From assembly GCA_025458675.1 (NCBI GenBank), contig JALORY010000009.1, positions 1-36,993 on the forward strand: 36,993 bases of DNA, in the 5' to 3' direction. Below, in pieces: positions 20,551 through 30,724 of the stretch (position 1 is the first letter of the stretch; every line of letters starts with the position of its first letter). The position numbers were made by a program, and so were the translations under genes. Source of the stretch: Gammaproteobacteria bacterium (GTDB lineage Bacteria > Pseudomonadota > Gammaproteobacteria > Chromatiales > Chromatiaceae). The notes under the pieces are model-generated. The model ran no database searches, had not been told where the DNA came from, and worked only from the letters and a program-made list of their open reading frames with translations.

Positions 20551-21303
20551 ATGAGTTCCGTGTCCATGCGCCAGATGCTCGAGGCTGGCGTGCACTTCGG
20601 TCATCAGACCCGTTACTGGAACCCGAAGATGGGAACGTACATCTTCGGCGAACGCAACCGCATCCACATCATCAACCTGGAGAAGACGCTTCCGCTCTTC
20701 AACGACGCCATGAACTTCGTCGGCAAGCTGGCGGCGAATGGCGGCAAGGTCCTGTTCGTCGGGACCAAGCGCGCGGCCCGCGAGGCGGTCCGCGAGGAGG
20801 CGTCCCGCTGTGGCATGCCGTACGTCAACTTCCGTTGGCTGGGCGGCATGCTGACCAACTACAAGACGGTCAAGCAGTCCGTGAAGCGCCTCAAGGACCT
20901 CGAGGCGATGTCGGAGGACGGCAGCATGGACCGCAAGTTCAGCAAGAAGGAAGCGCTGGGCATGCGCCGCGAGATGGAGAAGCTGAACCGCAGCCTCGGC
21001 GGGATCAAGGACATGTCCCAGCTGCCCGACGCGCTGTTCATCGTCGACGTCGGCTACGAGGACATCGCGGTCGCGGAGGCCAGGACCCTCGGCATTCCGG
21101 TGATCGGCGTGGTGGACACGAACAACGACCCCGAGAAGATCGACTACGTGATCCCCGGGAACGACGACGCGATCCGGGCCGTGCAGCTCTACGTGCAGGG
21201 CGTCGCGGCCGCGGTGCTCGAGGGGCGTGCGGCCGCTGCCCAGGCGGTGGCGGCCGGCGGCGACGAGTTCGTCGAGGTGCCCGCCGGCAGGTCCGGCGCC
21301 TGA
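20551..21303 (+). CDS. rpsB: 30S ribosomal protein S2
   Basis: S2 binds late to the 30S subunit between head and body, near the Shine-Dalgarno helix. The ATG at 20551, with GGAG about 10 bases upstream, gives 250 residues. The start [19 protein letters not shown] parallels other S2 proteins, so the longer open frame upstream is not coding. Further signatures are [25 protein letters not shown] and [21 protein letters not shown]. The C-terminus is Ala-rich. It heads a very long plus-strand gene run and is separated from tsf by 92 bases containing a strong hairpin. Confidence 0.99.
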   Translation: MSSVSMRQMLEAGVHFGHQTRYWNPKMGTYIFGERNRIHIINLEKTLPLFNDAMNFVGKLAANGGKVLFVGTKRAAREAVREEASRCGMPYVNFRWLGGMLTNYKTVKQSVKRLKDLEAMSEDGSMDRKFSKKEALGMRREMEKLNRSLGGIKDMSQLPDALFIVDVGYEDIAVAEARTLGIPVIGVVDTNNDPEKIDYVIPGNDDAIRAVQLYVQGVAAAVLEGRAAAAQAVAAGGDEFVEVPAGRSGA

Positions 21304-21319
21304 CCTCTGTCCCGCAGCG

Positions 21320-21350
21320 GGGCCCCGCCTGCCGAGCGGCGGCGGGGCCC
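21320..21350 (+). other. Strong hairpin in the rpsB-tsf spacer
   Basis: GGGCCCCGCC (21320-21329) pairs perfectly with GGCGGGGCCC (21341-21350). Inside, GCC (21331-21333) pairs with GGC (21338-21340) around a GAGC loop after one bulged T, so 13 pairs in all. The following GCTCAATCC is not a U-tract. It probably lowers read-through or protects the rpsB 3' end, adjusting S2 against EF-Ts; that role is inferred. Confidence 0.5.
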
Positions 21351-21395
21351 GCTCAATCCACGCGTAGACGCAAGCCATTTCCCGAGGTGTTTCAG

Positions 21396-22295
21396 ATGAC
21401 CATTTCCGCATCGCTCGTCAAGGAACTGCGCGAGCGCACCGGCGCCGGCATGATGGAGTGCAAGAAGGCCCTGGCCGACACTGGCGGCGACATCGAGGCC
21501 GCCATCGAACTGATGCGCAAGTCGGGGCAGGCGAAGGCCGCCAAGAAGGCTGGCCGCACCGCCGCCGACGGCGTCATCGTCATCCGCGTGAGCCCGGACG
21601 GGAAGCGCGCCGTGATGGTCGAGGTGAACTGCGAGACCGACTTCGTCGCCAAGGACGCAAACTTCCAGGCCTTCGCCGACGCGGTGGCCGACTGCCTGAT
21701 GGCCAACGACGCCATCGACGACGTGGCGGCGCTCGGCGCCGCGCCGCTCAAGGCCGCCGAGCCGGCGACGGTCGAGGACGGGCGCCAGGCCCTGATCGCC
21801 AAGATCGGCGAGAACATGCACGTGCGCCGCTTCGTGCGTTTCGCCACGAGCAACGGGCACATCGCGAGCTACCGCCACGGCGTGCGCATCGGCGTCCTCG
21901 TCGATCACGAGGGCGGCAGTGCCGATCTCGGCAAGGACGTGGCGATGCACATCGCGGCGTCCAACCCGCTCTGCGTCGACGCGGCCGACGTGCCCGCGGA
22001 GACGGTGGCCAAGGAGCGCGAGATCTACGCCGCGCAGGCGGCGGAGAGCGGCAAGCCGGACAACATCGTCGAGAAGATGGTCGACGGCCGGATCCGCAAG
22101 TTCCTCGAGGAGGTCACGCTGAGCGGCCAGCCCTTCGTGAAGGATCCGGAGACCACCGTCGGCAAGCTGCTGGCGAAAGGCGGCGCCAGGGTGGTTGCCT
22201 TCCGCCGCTTCGAGGTGGGCGAGGGCGTCGAGAAGAAGCAGTCGGACTTCGCCGCCGAAGTGGCCGAGGCGGCCGCGGCGGCGTCGAAGGGCTGA
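21396..22295 (+). CDS. tsf: Elongation factor Ts
   Basis: Guanine-nucleotide exchange factor that regenerates EF-Tu-GTP. The ATG at 21396 follows GAGGTG and gives 299 residues. The N-terminal UBA-like domain contains the family signature [16 protein letters not shown] (about 11-26). The core motif [12 protein letters not shown] lies near 75-86 and the C-terminal helical module near the end. It is second in the conserved rpsB-tsf-pyrH-frr order, with a short 18-base spacer to pyrH. Confidence 0.99.
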   Translation: MTISASLVKELRERTGAGMMECKKALADTGGDIEAAIELMRKSGQAKAAKKAGRTAADGVIVIRVSPDGKRAVMVEVNCETDFVAKDANFQAFADAVADCLMANDAIDDVAALGAAPLKAAEPATVEDGRQALIAKIGENMHVRRFVRFATSNGHIASYRHGVRIGVLVDHEGGSADLGKDVAMHIAASNPLCVDAADVPAETVAKEREIYAAQAAESGKPDNIVEKMVDGRIRKFLEEVTLSGQPFVKDPETTVGKLLAKGGARVVAFRRFEVGEGVEKKQSDFAAEVAEAAAAASKG

Positions 22296-22313
22296 GCCGG
22301 CAAGGCCGCGCCG

Positions 22314-23036
22314 ATGGGGCAGCTCGCTTACCGCCGGGTCCTGCTGAAGCTGTCGGGCGAGGCCCTGACGGGCGACGCCGGCTTCGGCATCGACCCCCGG
22401 GTCCTCGGGCGGCTCGCGGACGAGGTCTGCGAGCTGGCCGCGGCGGGTGCGCAGCTCGGGCTGGTGATCGGGGGCGGCAACATCTTCCGTGGCGCGGGCC
22501 TCGCGGCGGCAGGAATGGACCGGGTCACCGGGGACCACATGGGCATGCTCGCCACCGTGATGAACGCGCTCGCCATGCGCGACGCGATCGCGAGTCGGGG
22601 CGTGCCGGCGGGCGTTCTCTCGGCGCTCGCCGTGGGCCAGGTCTGCGAGCCCTACAGCGCCCGTGCCGCGCGGGAGCAGCTCGACGCGGGGCGGGTCGTT
22701 CTGTTCGCGGCGGGCACCGGCAACCCCTTCTTCACGACGGACTCGGCGGCCAGCCTGCGGGCGATCGAGATCGGCGCCGATCTGCTGGTCAAGGCGACCC
22801 AGGTGGACGGGGTGTACTCGGCAGACCCGAAGCGGGACCCCGGCGCGGTGCGCTACGCGAGCCTGAGCTACGACCGCGTGCTCCGTGAGAGCCTCGGCGT
22901 GATGGATCTGACCGCCATCCTGCTGTGCCGCGATCACGGGATGCCGCTGCGGGTGATGAACATCCACGAGCCCGGCGCCCTGCTGCGCGTGCTGCGCGGC
23001 GAGGACGTCGGGACGCTGGTGCGAGCTGGAGAGTGA
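22314..23036 (+). CDS. pyrH: UMP kinase
   Basis: Bacterial UMP kinase of the amino-acid-kinase fold, phosphorylating UMP to UDP as a hexamer; it is usually activated by GTP and inhibited by UTP. The 240 residues show LLKLSGEAL (10-18), GGGNIFRG (53-60), and the nucleotide-binding C-terminal half with [18 protein letters not shown] and [14 protein letters not shown]. It sits between tsf and frr, as in most bacteria. Its stop is one base away from the frr ATG. It acts two steps from pyrF, elsewhere in this window. Confidence 0.98.
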   Translation: MGQLAYRRVLLKLSGEALTGDAGFGIDPRVLGRLADEVCELAAAGAQLGLVIGGGNIFRGAGLAAAGMDRVTGDHMGMLATVMNALAMRDAIASRGVPAGVLSALAVGQVCEPYSARAAREQLDAGRVVLFAAGTGNPFFTTDSAASLRAIEIGADLLVKATQVDGVYSADPKRDPGAVRYASLSYDRVLRESLGVMDLTAILLCRDHGMPLRVMNIHEPGALLRVLRGEDVGTLVRAGE

Positions 23037-23037
23037 C

Positions 23038-23595
23038 ATGATCGAAGACGTCAAGAAGGAAGCCGGGGCGCTGATGAAGAAGGCCGTCGAGGCCCTGGCG
23101 ACCGAGTTCCAGAAGATCCGGACGGGGCGTGCCCACCCCAGCCTGCTCGACCACATCCAGGTCAGCTACTACGGCTCCGCGGTGCCGCTCAAGCAGGTCG
23201 CGAACGTGTCGGCCGAGGATGCGCGGACGCTGCTCGTGCAGGTCTGGGACAAGGCGATGGCGACCGTGGTCGACAAGGCCATCCGGGAGTCCGACCTCGG
23301 GCTCAACCCGAACACGGCCGGCATGAGCATCCGCGTGCCCATGCCGCCGCTCACGGAGGAGCGTCGGCGTGACCTGCTCAAGGTCGTCCGGCACGAGGCG
23401 GAGCTCGCCAAGGTCGCCGTCCGCAACGCGCGCCGCGACGCCAACAAGGACCTCGAGGCCCTGGTCAAGGAGAAGCTGGTGTCCGAGGACGACGAGCGGC
23501 GCGCGCACGACGCGATCCAGAAGCTCACGGACCAGTACATCAAGGACATCGACGACGTCCTGGCCAGGAAAGAGCAGGACATGATGGCGGTCTGA
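23038..23595 (+). CDS. frr: Ribosome recycling factor
   Basis: RRF splits post-termination ribosomes together with EF-G. The 185-residue protein has the standard length and the two-domain layout: long helices of domain I at both ends, including [19 protein letters not shown] near the start and [20 protein letters not shown] later, around the small domain II ([15 protein letters not shown]). GGAGAG lies just upstream of the ATG. It is translationally close to pyrH and leads into the isoprenoid and lipid genes. Confidence 0.99.
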   Translation: MIEDVKKEAGALMKKAVEALATEFQKIRTGRAHPSLLDHIQVSYYGSAVPLKQVANVSAEDARTLLVQVWDKAMATVVDKAIRESDLGLNPNTAGMSIRVPMPPLTEERRRDLLKVVRHEAELAKVAVRNARRDANKDLEALVKEKLVSEDDERRAHDAIQKLTDQYIKDIDDVLARKEQDMMAV

Positions 23596-23617
23596 GCCGA
23601 CGCGGCGGGAGACGCGC

Positions 23618-24382
23618 GTGCCCACGACCGGCGAGCCGCCCACCGAGGTGCCGGAGCGCATCCCGCGTCACGTCGCCATCGTCATGGACGGCAACGGCCG
23701 CTGGGCCCAGCGGGCCGGCCTGCCGCGCCACGCCGGCCACCAGGCGGGGGCCGACGCGGTCCGCCGCACGGTCGAGGAGGCGATCCGCGTCGGCGTGCGG
23801 GTGCTCACCCTCTTCGCATTCAGCAGCGAGAACTGGCGCCGGCCGAAGGCGGAGGTCGCGCTGCTCATGGATCTGTTTCTGCGCGCGCTCAAGCGGGAGC
23901 TTCCGCTGCTCCGGGCCAACGGCGTGCGGCTGCGCATCCTCGGCGACCGCCGTGCGTTCAGCGAAAAGCTGAGTCGGCGCATGGCGGAGGCGGAGGCGGC
24001 GACTGCCGGCAACGACCGGCTGCTGCTGCAGGTCGCCGCAAACTACGGTGGCCGCTGGGACATCAGCGAGGCCGCCCGCAAGCTCGCGATCGCTGCCCGC
24101 GCCGGCGACCTCGACCCCGCGCAGATCGACGAGTCGACCTTCGCGGCGGCGCTGTCCTTTCCCGACTGCGGCGATCCCGACCTCTTCATCCGGACCGGGG
24201 GCGAGCGCCGCCTGAGCAACTTCCTGCTGTGGCAGTCGGCGTATTCCGAGCTCTATTTCACGGACACCCTCTGGCCGGACTTCGATGCGGCCGCGTTCGG
24301 CGAGGCCTTGCGCGACTACGCGGGTCGCCAGCGCCGCTTCGGCCGGACCGCGGAGCAGGTGGACGAGGTGGTCGGTGGCTGA
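23618..24382 (+). CDS. uppS: Undecaprenyl diphosphate synthase (cis-prenyltransferase)
   Basis: Adds eight isoprene units in cis to farnesyl diphosphate to make the C55 carrier for peptidoglycan and O-antigen synthesis. The GTG at 23618 has GGGAGA upstream and gives 254 residues. The catalytic motif VAIVMDGNGRWA (19-30) contains Asp24. TLFAFSSENWRRP and the C-terminal DLFIRTGGERRLSNFLLWQ complete the signatures. Its last 8 bases overlap cdsA. With dxr two genes downstream, it brings together early and late isoprenoid steps. Confidence 0.98.
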   Translation: MPTTGEPPTEVPERIPRHVAIVMDGNGRWAQRAGLPRHAGHQAGADAVRRTVEEAIRVGVRVLTLFAFSSENWRRPKAEVALLMDLFLRALKRELPLLRANGVRLRILGDRRAFSEKLSRRMAEAEAATAGNDRLLLQVAANYGGRWDISEAARKLAIAARAGDLDPAQIDESTFAAALSFPDCGDPDLFIRTGGERRLSNFLLWQSAYSELYFTDTLWPDFDAAAFGEALRDYAGRQRRFGRTAEQVDEVVGG

Positions 24383-25223
24383 GACCCGCGCCGTCCTGCG
24401 GGCGAGGGTGGGGACCGCCCTGGTCCTCGCGCCGCTCGCCGTCGCGGCGGTGCTCTACCTCCCCAACCGGTGGCTGGCCCTCGTCCTCGCCACCGTCGTC
24501 GTCATGGCGGCGCTCGAGTGGGCCCACCTGGGCGGACTCGCCCCCGGTTGGCCGCGCTGGGGGCTCGCCGCCTACCAGGGCGCGGTCCTCGCGCTCGGCT
24601 ATTGGCTGCTCGCCGGGCACCCCGGCTGGCTGCTGCCGTTCCTCGCCCTGTGCAGCGGCTGGTGGCTGGGCGTCGGCGCGGTGCTCGTGCTGCGCCGCGC
24701 CCCCGTGCAGGTGGAACAGCGCCTGCGCCCGCTGCTCCTGGCCGGGGCGCCCTGGCTGACCGGAGCCGCCTGGCTCGCCCTCGTGCTGCTGCACGGTCAC
24801 GGTCCCGGGGGGCCGATGCTGGTGCTGCTCCTCATGGTCCTGATCTGGTCGGCCGACACGGCCGCCTACTTCACCGGGCGTGCCTTCGGCCGGCACAAGC
24901 TCGCTCCGATCGTGAGCCCCGGCAAGACGCTCGAGGGCTTGGCCGGCGCGCTGGCGGCGGCCGCGGCCTGCGGGCTGGCACTCGCCGCGTTCGGGCTGAC
25001 CGGGCGAGCCGGCGTCGGTGCCGCGGTGGCGCTCTGCGTGGTCGTGGCGCTCGCCTCCGTCGCCGGCGACCTGTTCGAGAGCTACGCGAAACGCGCCGCC
25101 GGCGTGAAGGACAGCGGCCACCTGCTGCCGGGCCACGGCGGCGCGCTCGACCGCATCGACAGCCTGATCGCCGCTGCCCCGGTGTTCCTGCTGGGCTGGC
25201 TGTACGCGGTGGGGGCGGCATGA
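24375..25223 (+). CDS. cdsA: Phosphatidate cytidylyltransferase
   Basis: Integral membrane enzyme making CDP-diacylglycerol from phosphatidic acid and CTP, the precursor of all phospholipids here. I chose the GTG at 24375 ([13 protein letters not shown]...), with GAGGTG five bases upstream inside uppS; this gives 282 residues. Several hydrophobic segments run through the protein. The C-terminal signature [20 protein letters not shown], followed by GALDRID, is diagnostic for the family, and [18 protein letters not shown] and PGKTLEG precede it. It overlaps dxr by 4 bases (ATGA). Confidence 0.97.
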   Translation: MAETRAVLRARVGTALVLAPLAVAAVLYLPNRWLALVLATVVVMAALEWAHLGGLAPGWPRWGLAAYQGAVLALGYWLLAGHPGWLLPFLALCSGWWLGVGAVLVLRRAPVQVEQRLRPLLLAGAPWLTGAAWLALVLLHGHGPGGPMLVLLLMVLIWSADTAAYFTGRAFGRHKLAPIVSPGKTLEGLAGALAAAAACGLALAAFGLTGRAGVGAAVALCVVVALASVAGDLFESYAKRAAGVKDSGHLLPGHGGALDRIDSLIAAAPVFLLGWLYAVGAA

Positions 25224-26398
25224 TCGGCGTCGCCGTGCTCGGCGCGACCGGGTCGATCGGCCGCAGCACGCTCGACGTGCTCGCGCGCCACGCCGACCGG
25301 TTCCGTGCCGTCGCCCTGACCGCCAATCGCGACGTCGACGGCCTGTACGCCCAGTGTCAGGCCTTCGCCCCCGCCTACGCGGTCATGGCCGATCTCGCCT
25401 CGGCGCGCGCGCTCGAGCAGCGCCTGCGGGCGGCGGCCTTGCCGACGCGGGTGCTGGCCGGGGAGGCCGGCCTGTGCGCTGTCTGCGAGCTGCCCGAGGT
25501 GGCGCAGGTGATGGCGGCCATCGTCGGTGCCGCGGGGCTGCTGCCGACGCTCGCTGCGGCGCGGGCGGGCAAACGGGTCCTGCTCGCCAACAAGGAGGCG
25601 CTCGTCATGGCGGGGCCTCTTTTCCTGGACGCGGTCCGCGCCGGGGGGGGCGAGGTCCTGCCCATCGACAGCGAGCACAATGCGGTCTTTCAGTGCCTGC
25701 CGGCGGGGGCGGCCGGTCCTGTCGCCGGCGCCGGCGTGCGCCGCATCCTGCTCACGGCCTCCGGCGGCCCCTTCCGGACCGCCGCGCCGGGCTCGCTGGA
25801 GGACGTGACCCCCGAGCAGGCGTGTGCGCACCCCAACTGGTCGATGGGGCGCAAGATCTCCGTGGACTCGGCGACGATGATGAACAAGGGGCTCGAGGTG
25901 ATCGAGGCCCACTGGCTCTTCGGTGCGGCGCCGGATCGGATCGAGGTCGTGATCCACCCCCAGAGTGTCGTCCACTCCCTCGTCGAGTACGTCGACGGCT
26001 CGGTGCTGGCTCAGCTCGGAAACCCCGACATGCGCACCCCCATTGCCCACGCCCTGGCGTGGCCGGGGCGCTTGGAATCCGGGGTGGACAGCCTCAATTT
26101 GGCACACGTGGCGCGGCTGGACTTCGAAGCCCCTGATTCGAACCGATTCCCCTGTCTTGCGCTCGCCTTTGCGGCGCTGCGCCGGGGCGGGGCGGCGCCG
26201 GCGGTGTTGAACGCCGCCAACGAGGTGGCCGTGGAGGCGTTCCTCGCCCGCCGGCTGCGCTTCACCGCCATCCCCCGCGTGATCGAGACGGTGCTCGAGC
26301 AGGTGACGGCGGCGCAGCCACAGGACCTGGAAAGTTTGCTGGCGCTCGATGCGAGCGCGCGCCGGCACGCGGAAGTCGTCGTGGGCGCGCTCGGCTGA
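25220..26398 (+). CDS. dxr: 1-deoxy-D-xylulose 5-phosphate reductoisomerase
   Basis: Second step of the MEP isoprenoid pathway: converts DXP to MEP with NADPH and a divalent metal. The ATG at 25220 overlaps the cdsA stop and gives 392 residues. The NADPH loop GATGSIG is at 8-14. [25 protein letters not shown] (metal-binding Asp and Glu), TASGGPF, and the flexible catalytic loop [20 protein letters not shown] are all present. A run of eight G residues lies in codons for Gly at 25643-25650. Longer frames upstream run antisense to nothing real and simply overlap cdsA out of frame. Confidence 0.98.
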   Translation: MIGVAVLGATGSIGRSTLDVLARHADRFRAVALTANRDVDGLYAQCQAFAPAYAVMADLASARALEQRLRAAALPTRVLAGEAGLCAVCELPEVAQVMAAIVGAAGLLPTLAAARAGKRVLLANKEALVMAGPLFLDAVRAGGGEVLPIDSEHNAVFQCLPAGAAGPVAGAGVRRILLTASGGPFRTAAPGSLEDVTPEQACAHPNWSMGRKISVDSATMMNKGLEVIEAHWLFGAAPDRIEVVIHPQSVVHSLVEYVDGSVLAQLGNPDMRTPIAHALAWPGRLESGVDSLNLAHVARLDFEAPDSNRFPCLALAFAALRRGGAAPAVLNAANEVAVEAFLARRLRFTAIPRVIETVLEQVTAAQPQDLESLLALDASARRHAEVVVGALG

Positions 26399-26407
26399 CG
26401 GGACCCG

Positions 26408-27772
26408 ATGGATTCATTTCTCTTCACCGCTGCCGCCTTCGTCGTCGCGCTGGGTGTCCTCATCACGGTGCACGAGTTCGGCCACTTCTGGGTCGCGCGC
26501 CGCCTCGGGGTCAAGGTGCTGCGCTTCTCGGTCGGCTTCGGCCGGCCGCTCTGGCGTCGGCGAGGCGTGCGGGACGGCACCGAGTACGTCCTGGCCGCCA
26601 TCCCGCTGGGCGGCTACGTCAAGATGCTCGACGAGCGCGAGGGCGACGTGCCGGAGGCGGAAGTGCACCGCGCGTTCAACCGGCAGTCGCTGCCGGTGCG
26701 CTCGGCGATCGTGGCCGCCGGGCCGGCGTTCAACTTCGCGTTCGCCATCCTGGCCTACTGGCTGGTGTTCGTCATCGGCGACGTGGGGACGCGGCCGCTC
26801 GTCGGCCAGGTGAACGACGGCAGCCCGGCGGCGGCGGCCGGGTTCCAGCCGGGCGACCTGGTGCGGCGAGTCAACGGCGAGGAGACGCCCACCTGGGAGC
26901 TGGTGGTGTACGAGCTGCTGAGCGCGGGCGTCGCCCAGGTGCCGGCAGACGTCGAGGTCGTGGGCGACGGCGGCTACGTGGAGCGCCGACAGCTTCCGCC
27001 CGACGTGCTGCACCGCCTCGCCGAGGAGCGGGACGCGCTCGGCGTGCTCGGCATCAAGCCCGACCGGCCGACGCTGCCGGCCGTCATCGGCGAGGTGGTG
27101 GCGGGAGAGTCGGCCGAGCGGGCCGGTCTGCGGGTCGGCGATCGCCTCCTCGCCGTCGACGGTCAGCCGATCCGGGACTGGCGGGAGTGGGTGGAGTACG
27201 TCCAGGCACGCCCCGGCGAGCGTCTTCGGGTCGACGTGGACCGGGGGGGCGAGCGCCTCGGCCTGTCGATCGTCCCCGCCGCCGTCGAACGTGCCGGCAG
27301 CGTGACGGGCCGGATCGGCGCGGGAGTCGCCATCGGCGACGACGCCTTCGAGCGTTACCGGGCGGAGGTGAGGTACGGTCCGGTGAAGGCGCTCGGCGCC
27401 GCGGTGCACAAGACCTGGGACCTGTCCGCGCTGACCCTCAAGGTCGTCTGGAAGATGCTGGTCGGCGAGGCCTCGGTGAACAACCTGAGCGGGCCGATCA
27501 CCATCGCGCAGACCGCCGGCAAGTCGGCGAGCGTCGGCTTCGTCCACTTCCTCAAGTTCCTTGCGCTGGTCAGCGTGAGTCTCGCGGTGCTCAATCTCCT
27601 GCCGATCCCGGTCCTCGACGGCGGGCACCTCGCCTATTTCGCCATCGAGGCAATCAAAGGGGGGCCCCTCTCCGAAAGCGCGCAGCTGGTCGGCCAGCGC
27701 ATCGGGCTCGCGATCCTCTTCGGTCTCATGGCGCTCGCCCTCTACCTCGATCTCGCCCGGCTGCTCGCCTGA
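26408..27772 (+). CDS. rseP: Site-2 intramembrane metalloprotease RseP
   Basis: Zinc intramembrane protease that cleaves the anti-sigma factor RseA after DegS, releasing sigma-E; it also clears signal-peptide remnants. The 454 residues have the HEFGH zinc motif (22-26) in the first membrane helix. Two tandem PDZ domains lie in the periplasmic part (about 125-280; for example GSPAAAAGFQPGDLVRRVNG and ESAERAGLRVGDRLLAVDG). The third zinc ligand is in NLLPIPVLDGG (396-406), with transmembrane helices around both motifs. It precedes bamA, as in other gammaproteobacteria, tying the envelope-stress pathway to outer-membrane assembly. The ribosome binding site is weak. Confidence 0.97.
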   Translation: MDSFLFTAAAFVVALGVLITVHEFGHFWVARRLGVKVLRFSVGFGRPLWRRRGVRDGTEYVLAAIPLGGYVKMLDEREGDVPEAEVHRAFNRQSLPVRSAIVAAGPAFNFAFAILAYWLVFVIGDVGTRPLVGQVNDGSPAAAAGFQPGDLVRRVNGEETPTWELVVYELLSAGVAQVPADVEVVGDGGYVERRQLPPDVLHRLAEERDALGVLGIKPDRPTLPAVIGEVVAGESAERAGLRVGDRLLAVDGQPIRDWREWVEYVQARPGERLRVDVDRGGERLGLSIVPAAVERAGSVTGRIGAGVAIGDDAFERYRAEVRYGPVKALGAAVHKTWDLSALTLKVVWKMLVGEASVNNLSGPITIAQTAGKSASVGFVHFLKFLALVSVSLAVLNLLPIPVLDGGHLAYFAIEAIKGGPLSESAQLVGQRIGLAILFGLMALALYLDLARLLA

Positions 27773-27792
27773 GCGCCGACGGGCCGCGCCTG

Positions 27793-27819
27793 TTCATCGC
27801 CGGACCGTTCCCGTATACT
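27793..27819 (+). promoter_or_regulatory. Possible promoter upstream of bamA
   Basis: TATACT (27814-27819) matches a sigma-70 -10 at 5 of 6. The nearest -35 is TTCATC (27793-27798) at 15 bases, which is weak and short-spaced. The 119-base rseP-bamA gap, with an AT-rich patch near 27853-27875, could hold a promoter that boosts bamA and skp. No sigma-E consensus (GGAACTT/TCTGA) stands out. Confidence 0.3.
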
Positions 27820-27891
27820 TGGCCGCCGATTCGCCCGGCCGTCCCCGCGGCTAGAAAATGCTATTAGTTTCAATGCCATAGAGATTGGCTC

Positions 27892-30174
27892 ATGGGCCTT
27901 TGCCGACGTCTGCTCCCCGTCCTGCTGCTGTGCGCGCTGATTCCCGCGAGCGCGCTCGCCGAGATGTTCGTGGTCAGGGACATCCGCGTGGACGGCCTGC
28001 AGCGCATCGCCGCCGGAACGGTGTTCAGCTACCTGCCGGTCAAGGTCGGCGAGCGCATGGATTCCGCCCAGACACCCGAGATCGTGCGCAGCCTTTACCG
28101 CACGGGGTTCTTCAAGGACGTGCGGCTGGAGCGCGAGGGCGACGTCCTGGTGATCACCGTGGAGGAGCGGCCCGCGATCGCCGAGATCAACATCTCGGGC
28201 AACAAGGCCATTGACACCAAGGACCTCAAGCAGGGGCTCAAGGACGTCGGGCTCGCCGAGGGGCGCACCTTCAACAAGCCCGTGCTGGACAAGATCGAGG
28301 CCGAACTGCGCCGGCAGTACTTCAACCAGGGCAAGTACGGCGTGAAGATCGAGTCCACGGTCACGCCGCTCGAGCGCAACCGCGTCGCGATCGGCATCGA
28401 CATCGTCGAAGGCGAGACGGCCACGATCAAGAAAATCAACATCGTCGGCAACAAGGCGTTCAAAGAGAGCGAGCTGCTCGGCGAGTTCAAGCAGACCACG
28501 GGCGGCTGGCTGTCGTTCCTGACGAAGGACGACCAGTATTCCAAGCAGAAGCTGTCCGGCGATCTCGAGACCCTGCGCTCGTTCTACCTGGATCGCGGCT
28601 ACCTGAATTTCCGGATCGACTCCACCCAGGTCACGATCACCCCGGACAAGCAGGACATCTACATCACCGTCAACCTCACCGAGGGCGACCTCTACCGCAT
28701 CGCGGACGTGAAGCTCGCCGGGGACCTGGTGGTGGCGCCGGAGGAGCTCTTTCCGCTGATCCAGCTGACCCGCGGCGAGCCCTTCTCGCGCAAGCGGGTG
28801 GTGGAGAGCGCCGAGCGGGTGACCCGCAAGCTCGGCGACCAGGGCTACGCGTTCGCGAACGTCAACCCCTCGCCGCAGGTCGACGAGGAGAAGAAGACGG
28901 TCGAGCTGACCTACTTCGTCGACCCGGGCAAGCGCGTGTACGTCCGTCGGATCACGTTCAAGGGCAACGCGAAGACGCGGGACGAGGTCCTGCGGCGCGA
29001 GTTCCGGCAGATGGAGTCGGCGTGGTTCTCGGGCGAGCAGGTCAAGCGCTCGCGCGAGCGCCTGCAGCGTCTCGGTTTCTTCGAGACGGTCACCATCGAG
29101 ACGCCGGCGGTGGCCGGCTCCGCCGACGAGATCGACGTCGAGGCGACGGTGAAGGAGCGGTCGGCCGGCACGCTGACGGCGGGCGTCGGCTACTCCCAGT
29201 CCCAGGGCGTGCTCTTCAACGCCTCTGTCGTCCAGGACAATTTCATGGGCACCGGCAAGCGCGTGGCCCTGGCTTTCAACAACAGCCAGGTGAACACCAT
29301 CTACGCGCTGACCTACGTGAACCCGTACTTCACTCCCGAGGGGATCAGCCGGGGCTTCTCGCTCCGCTACCGGTCGACGGACTTCAACGAGCTGAACACC
29401 ACGTCGCAGTACCTCACCGACGTCGCGGCCGCGGGTGTCAACTTCGGCATCCCGATCAACGAGACAGACCGCATCAACTTCGCCTTGGACGTCACCAACA
29501 CCAAGGTCAAGCTCGGCAGCGGGGCGTCGTTGCAGCTCATCGACTTCGTCCGCCAGTACGGCGACGAGTACCTGGATTTCCCGGTCGCTGTCACCTGGTC
29601 GCGCGACAGCCGGGACCGCGCCATCTTCCCGACGTCGGGCGCCATACAGCGCTTCGTCAGCGAGATCACGCTCCCGGGCAGCGATCTGGAGTACTGGAAG
29701 GCCGGCTACAGCCACCGCCGGTACTTCCCGTTGTCCAAGACGTTCACTCTCTCGCTCAACATCGACCTGGGCTACGGCGACGGCTACGGCGACACGACCG
29801 AGCTGCCGTTCTTCTCGCACTACTATGCGGGCGGCTACGGCACGGTGCGCGGCTACAAGCTCTACTCCCTGGGCCCGAAGGACTCCACCGGCAAGGCGTA
29901 CGGCGGCAACATCAAGACCGTCGCCAACGCCGAGCTGCTGTTCCCGATGCCGGGCAAGGCCTTCTCCGACACGGTCCGCCTCGCGACCTTCGTCGACGCG
30001 GGCAACGTGTTCCTGGACAGCTTCGACGCCGGGGAGCTGCGCTACTCGGCGGGCGTCGGCGCGACCTGGATGTCCCCCGTCGGCGTGCTGACGATCAGCG
30101 CCGCGAAGGCGCTGAACGAGCAGGACGGTGACGAGACCGAGATCTTCCAGTTCCAGTTGGGTCAATCGTTCTGA
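27892..30174 (+). CDS. bamA: Outer membrane protein assembly factor BamA
   Basis: Central component of the BAM complex, which inserts beta-barrel proteins into the outer membrane. The 760 residues start with a signal peptide (about 1-23, cleavage after ALA). Five POTRA domains follow (roughly 24-420), the first opening [22 protein letters not shown]-terminal 16-stranded barrel contains the loop-6 signature VRGY at 652-655 and ends in Phe (FQFQLGQSF), as expected of an outer-membrane barrel. The gene follows rseP by 119 bases and precedes skp by 12. The ribosome binding site is weak (AGAG about 9 bases upstream). Confidence 0.98.
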   Translation: MGLCRRLLPVLLLCALIPASALAEMFVVRDIRVDGLQRIAAGTVFSYLPVKVGERMDSAQTPEIVRSLYRTGFFKDVRLEREGDVLVITVEERPAIAEINISGNKAIDTKDLKQGLKDVGLAEGRTFNKPVLDKIEAELRRQYFNQGKYGVKIESTVTPLERNRVAIGIDIVEGETATIKKINIVGNKAFKESELLGEFKQTTGGWLSFLTKDDQYSKQKLSGDLETLRSFYLDRGYLNFRIDSTQVTITPDKQDIYITVNLTEGDLYRIADVKLAGDLVVAPEELFPLIQLTRGEPFSRKRVVESAERVTRKLGDQGYAFANVNPSPQVDEEKKTVELTYFVDPGKRVYVRRITFKGNAKTRDEVLRREFRQMESAWFSGEQVKRSRERLQRLGFFETVTIETPAVAGSADEIDVEATVKERSAGTLTAGVGYSQSQGVLFNASVVQDNFMGTGKRVALAFNNSQVNTIYALTYVNPYFTPEGISRGFSLRYRSTDFNELNTTSQYLTDVAAAGVNFGIPINETDRINFALDVTNTKVKLGSGASLQLIDFVRQYGDEYLDFPVAVTWSRDSRDRAIFPTSGAIQRFVSEITLPGSDLEYWKAGYSHRRYFPLSKTFTLSLNIDLGYGDGYGDTTELPFFSHYYAGGYGTVRGYKLYSLGPKDSTGKAYGGNIKTVANAELLFPMPGKAFSDTVRLATFVDAGNVFLDSFDAGELRYSAGVGATWMSPVGVLTISAAKALNEQDGDETEIFQFQLGQSF

Positions 30175-30186
30175 GGTCCTAGCCGT

Positions 30187-30705
30187 ATGCGTTCGTGGTT
30201 GATGCCGGCGGCGCTCGCCGCCGCGCTCGTCTTTTCACTGCCGCCAGAGGCCGACGCCGCCGAGGGTTACCGGGTGGCGTTCGTCGAGGTGCCGCGGCTG
30301 CTGCAGGAGGCGCCGCAGGTCGCCGCAGTGCGCGAGAACCTCAAGAAGGAGTTCGCGCGGCGCGACAAGGACCTCGTGGCGCTGCAGGGGGAGATCAAGA
30401 AGGTCGAAGAGAAGTTGCAGCGGGACGGCGCGATCCTCAGCGACGCCGAGACGCAGCGCCTCGAGCGCGACCTGGTCGCGAAACAGCGCAAGCTGAAGAG
30501 CGCCCAGAGCGAGTTCCAGGAGGAGCTTTCCCTGCGCCAGAACGAGGAGCTGAACAAGCTGCGGCGGCAGATCGCCGAGGTGATCCTCGAGGTCGCGAAG
30601 GAGGACTCGCTGGACCTCGTGCTGGAGACGGGCGTGGTGCACGCGAGTCCGCGGGCCAACATCACCGACAAGGTGCTGGAGCGGCTGCGGCGCCAGAGCA
30701 AGTGA
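30187..30705 (+). CDS. skp: Periplasmic chaperone Skp/OmpH
   Basis: Trimeric periplasmic chaperone that carries unfolded outer-membrane proteins to BAM. The 172-residue precursor has a signal peptide (about 1-24, cleavage near ADA). A short beta segment YRVAFVEVPRLLQEAPQV follows, then long charged helices rich in Lys, Glu, Gln and Arg (about 50-140) that form the Skp tentacles. The C-terminal strand region is SLDLVLETGVVHASPRANIT. GAGGT precedes the ATG at 30187 by 9 bases. The bamA-skp-lpxD order is the conserved one. Confidence 0.95.
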   Translation: MRSWLMPAALAAALVFSLPPEADAAEGYRVAFVEVPRLLQEAPQVAAVRENLKKEFARRDKDLVALQGEIKKVEEKLQRDGAILSDAETQRLERDLVAKQRKLKSAQSEFQEELSLRQNEELNKLRRQIAEVILEVAKEDSLDLVLETGVVHASPRANITDKVLERLRRQSK

Positions 30706-30724
30706 CGGGGGAGGGGAAGCGGCG

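Noticed and set aside
27742-30165. An 807-codon minus-strand open frame antisense to bamA
   Set aside because: No recognisable motif, and composition mirrors bamA codon bias; bamA is complete on the plus strand.
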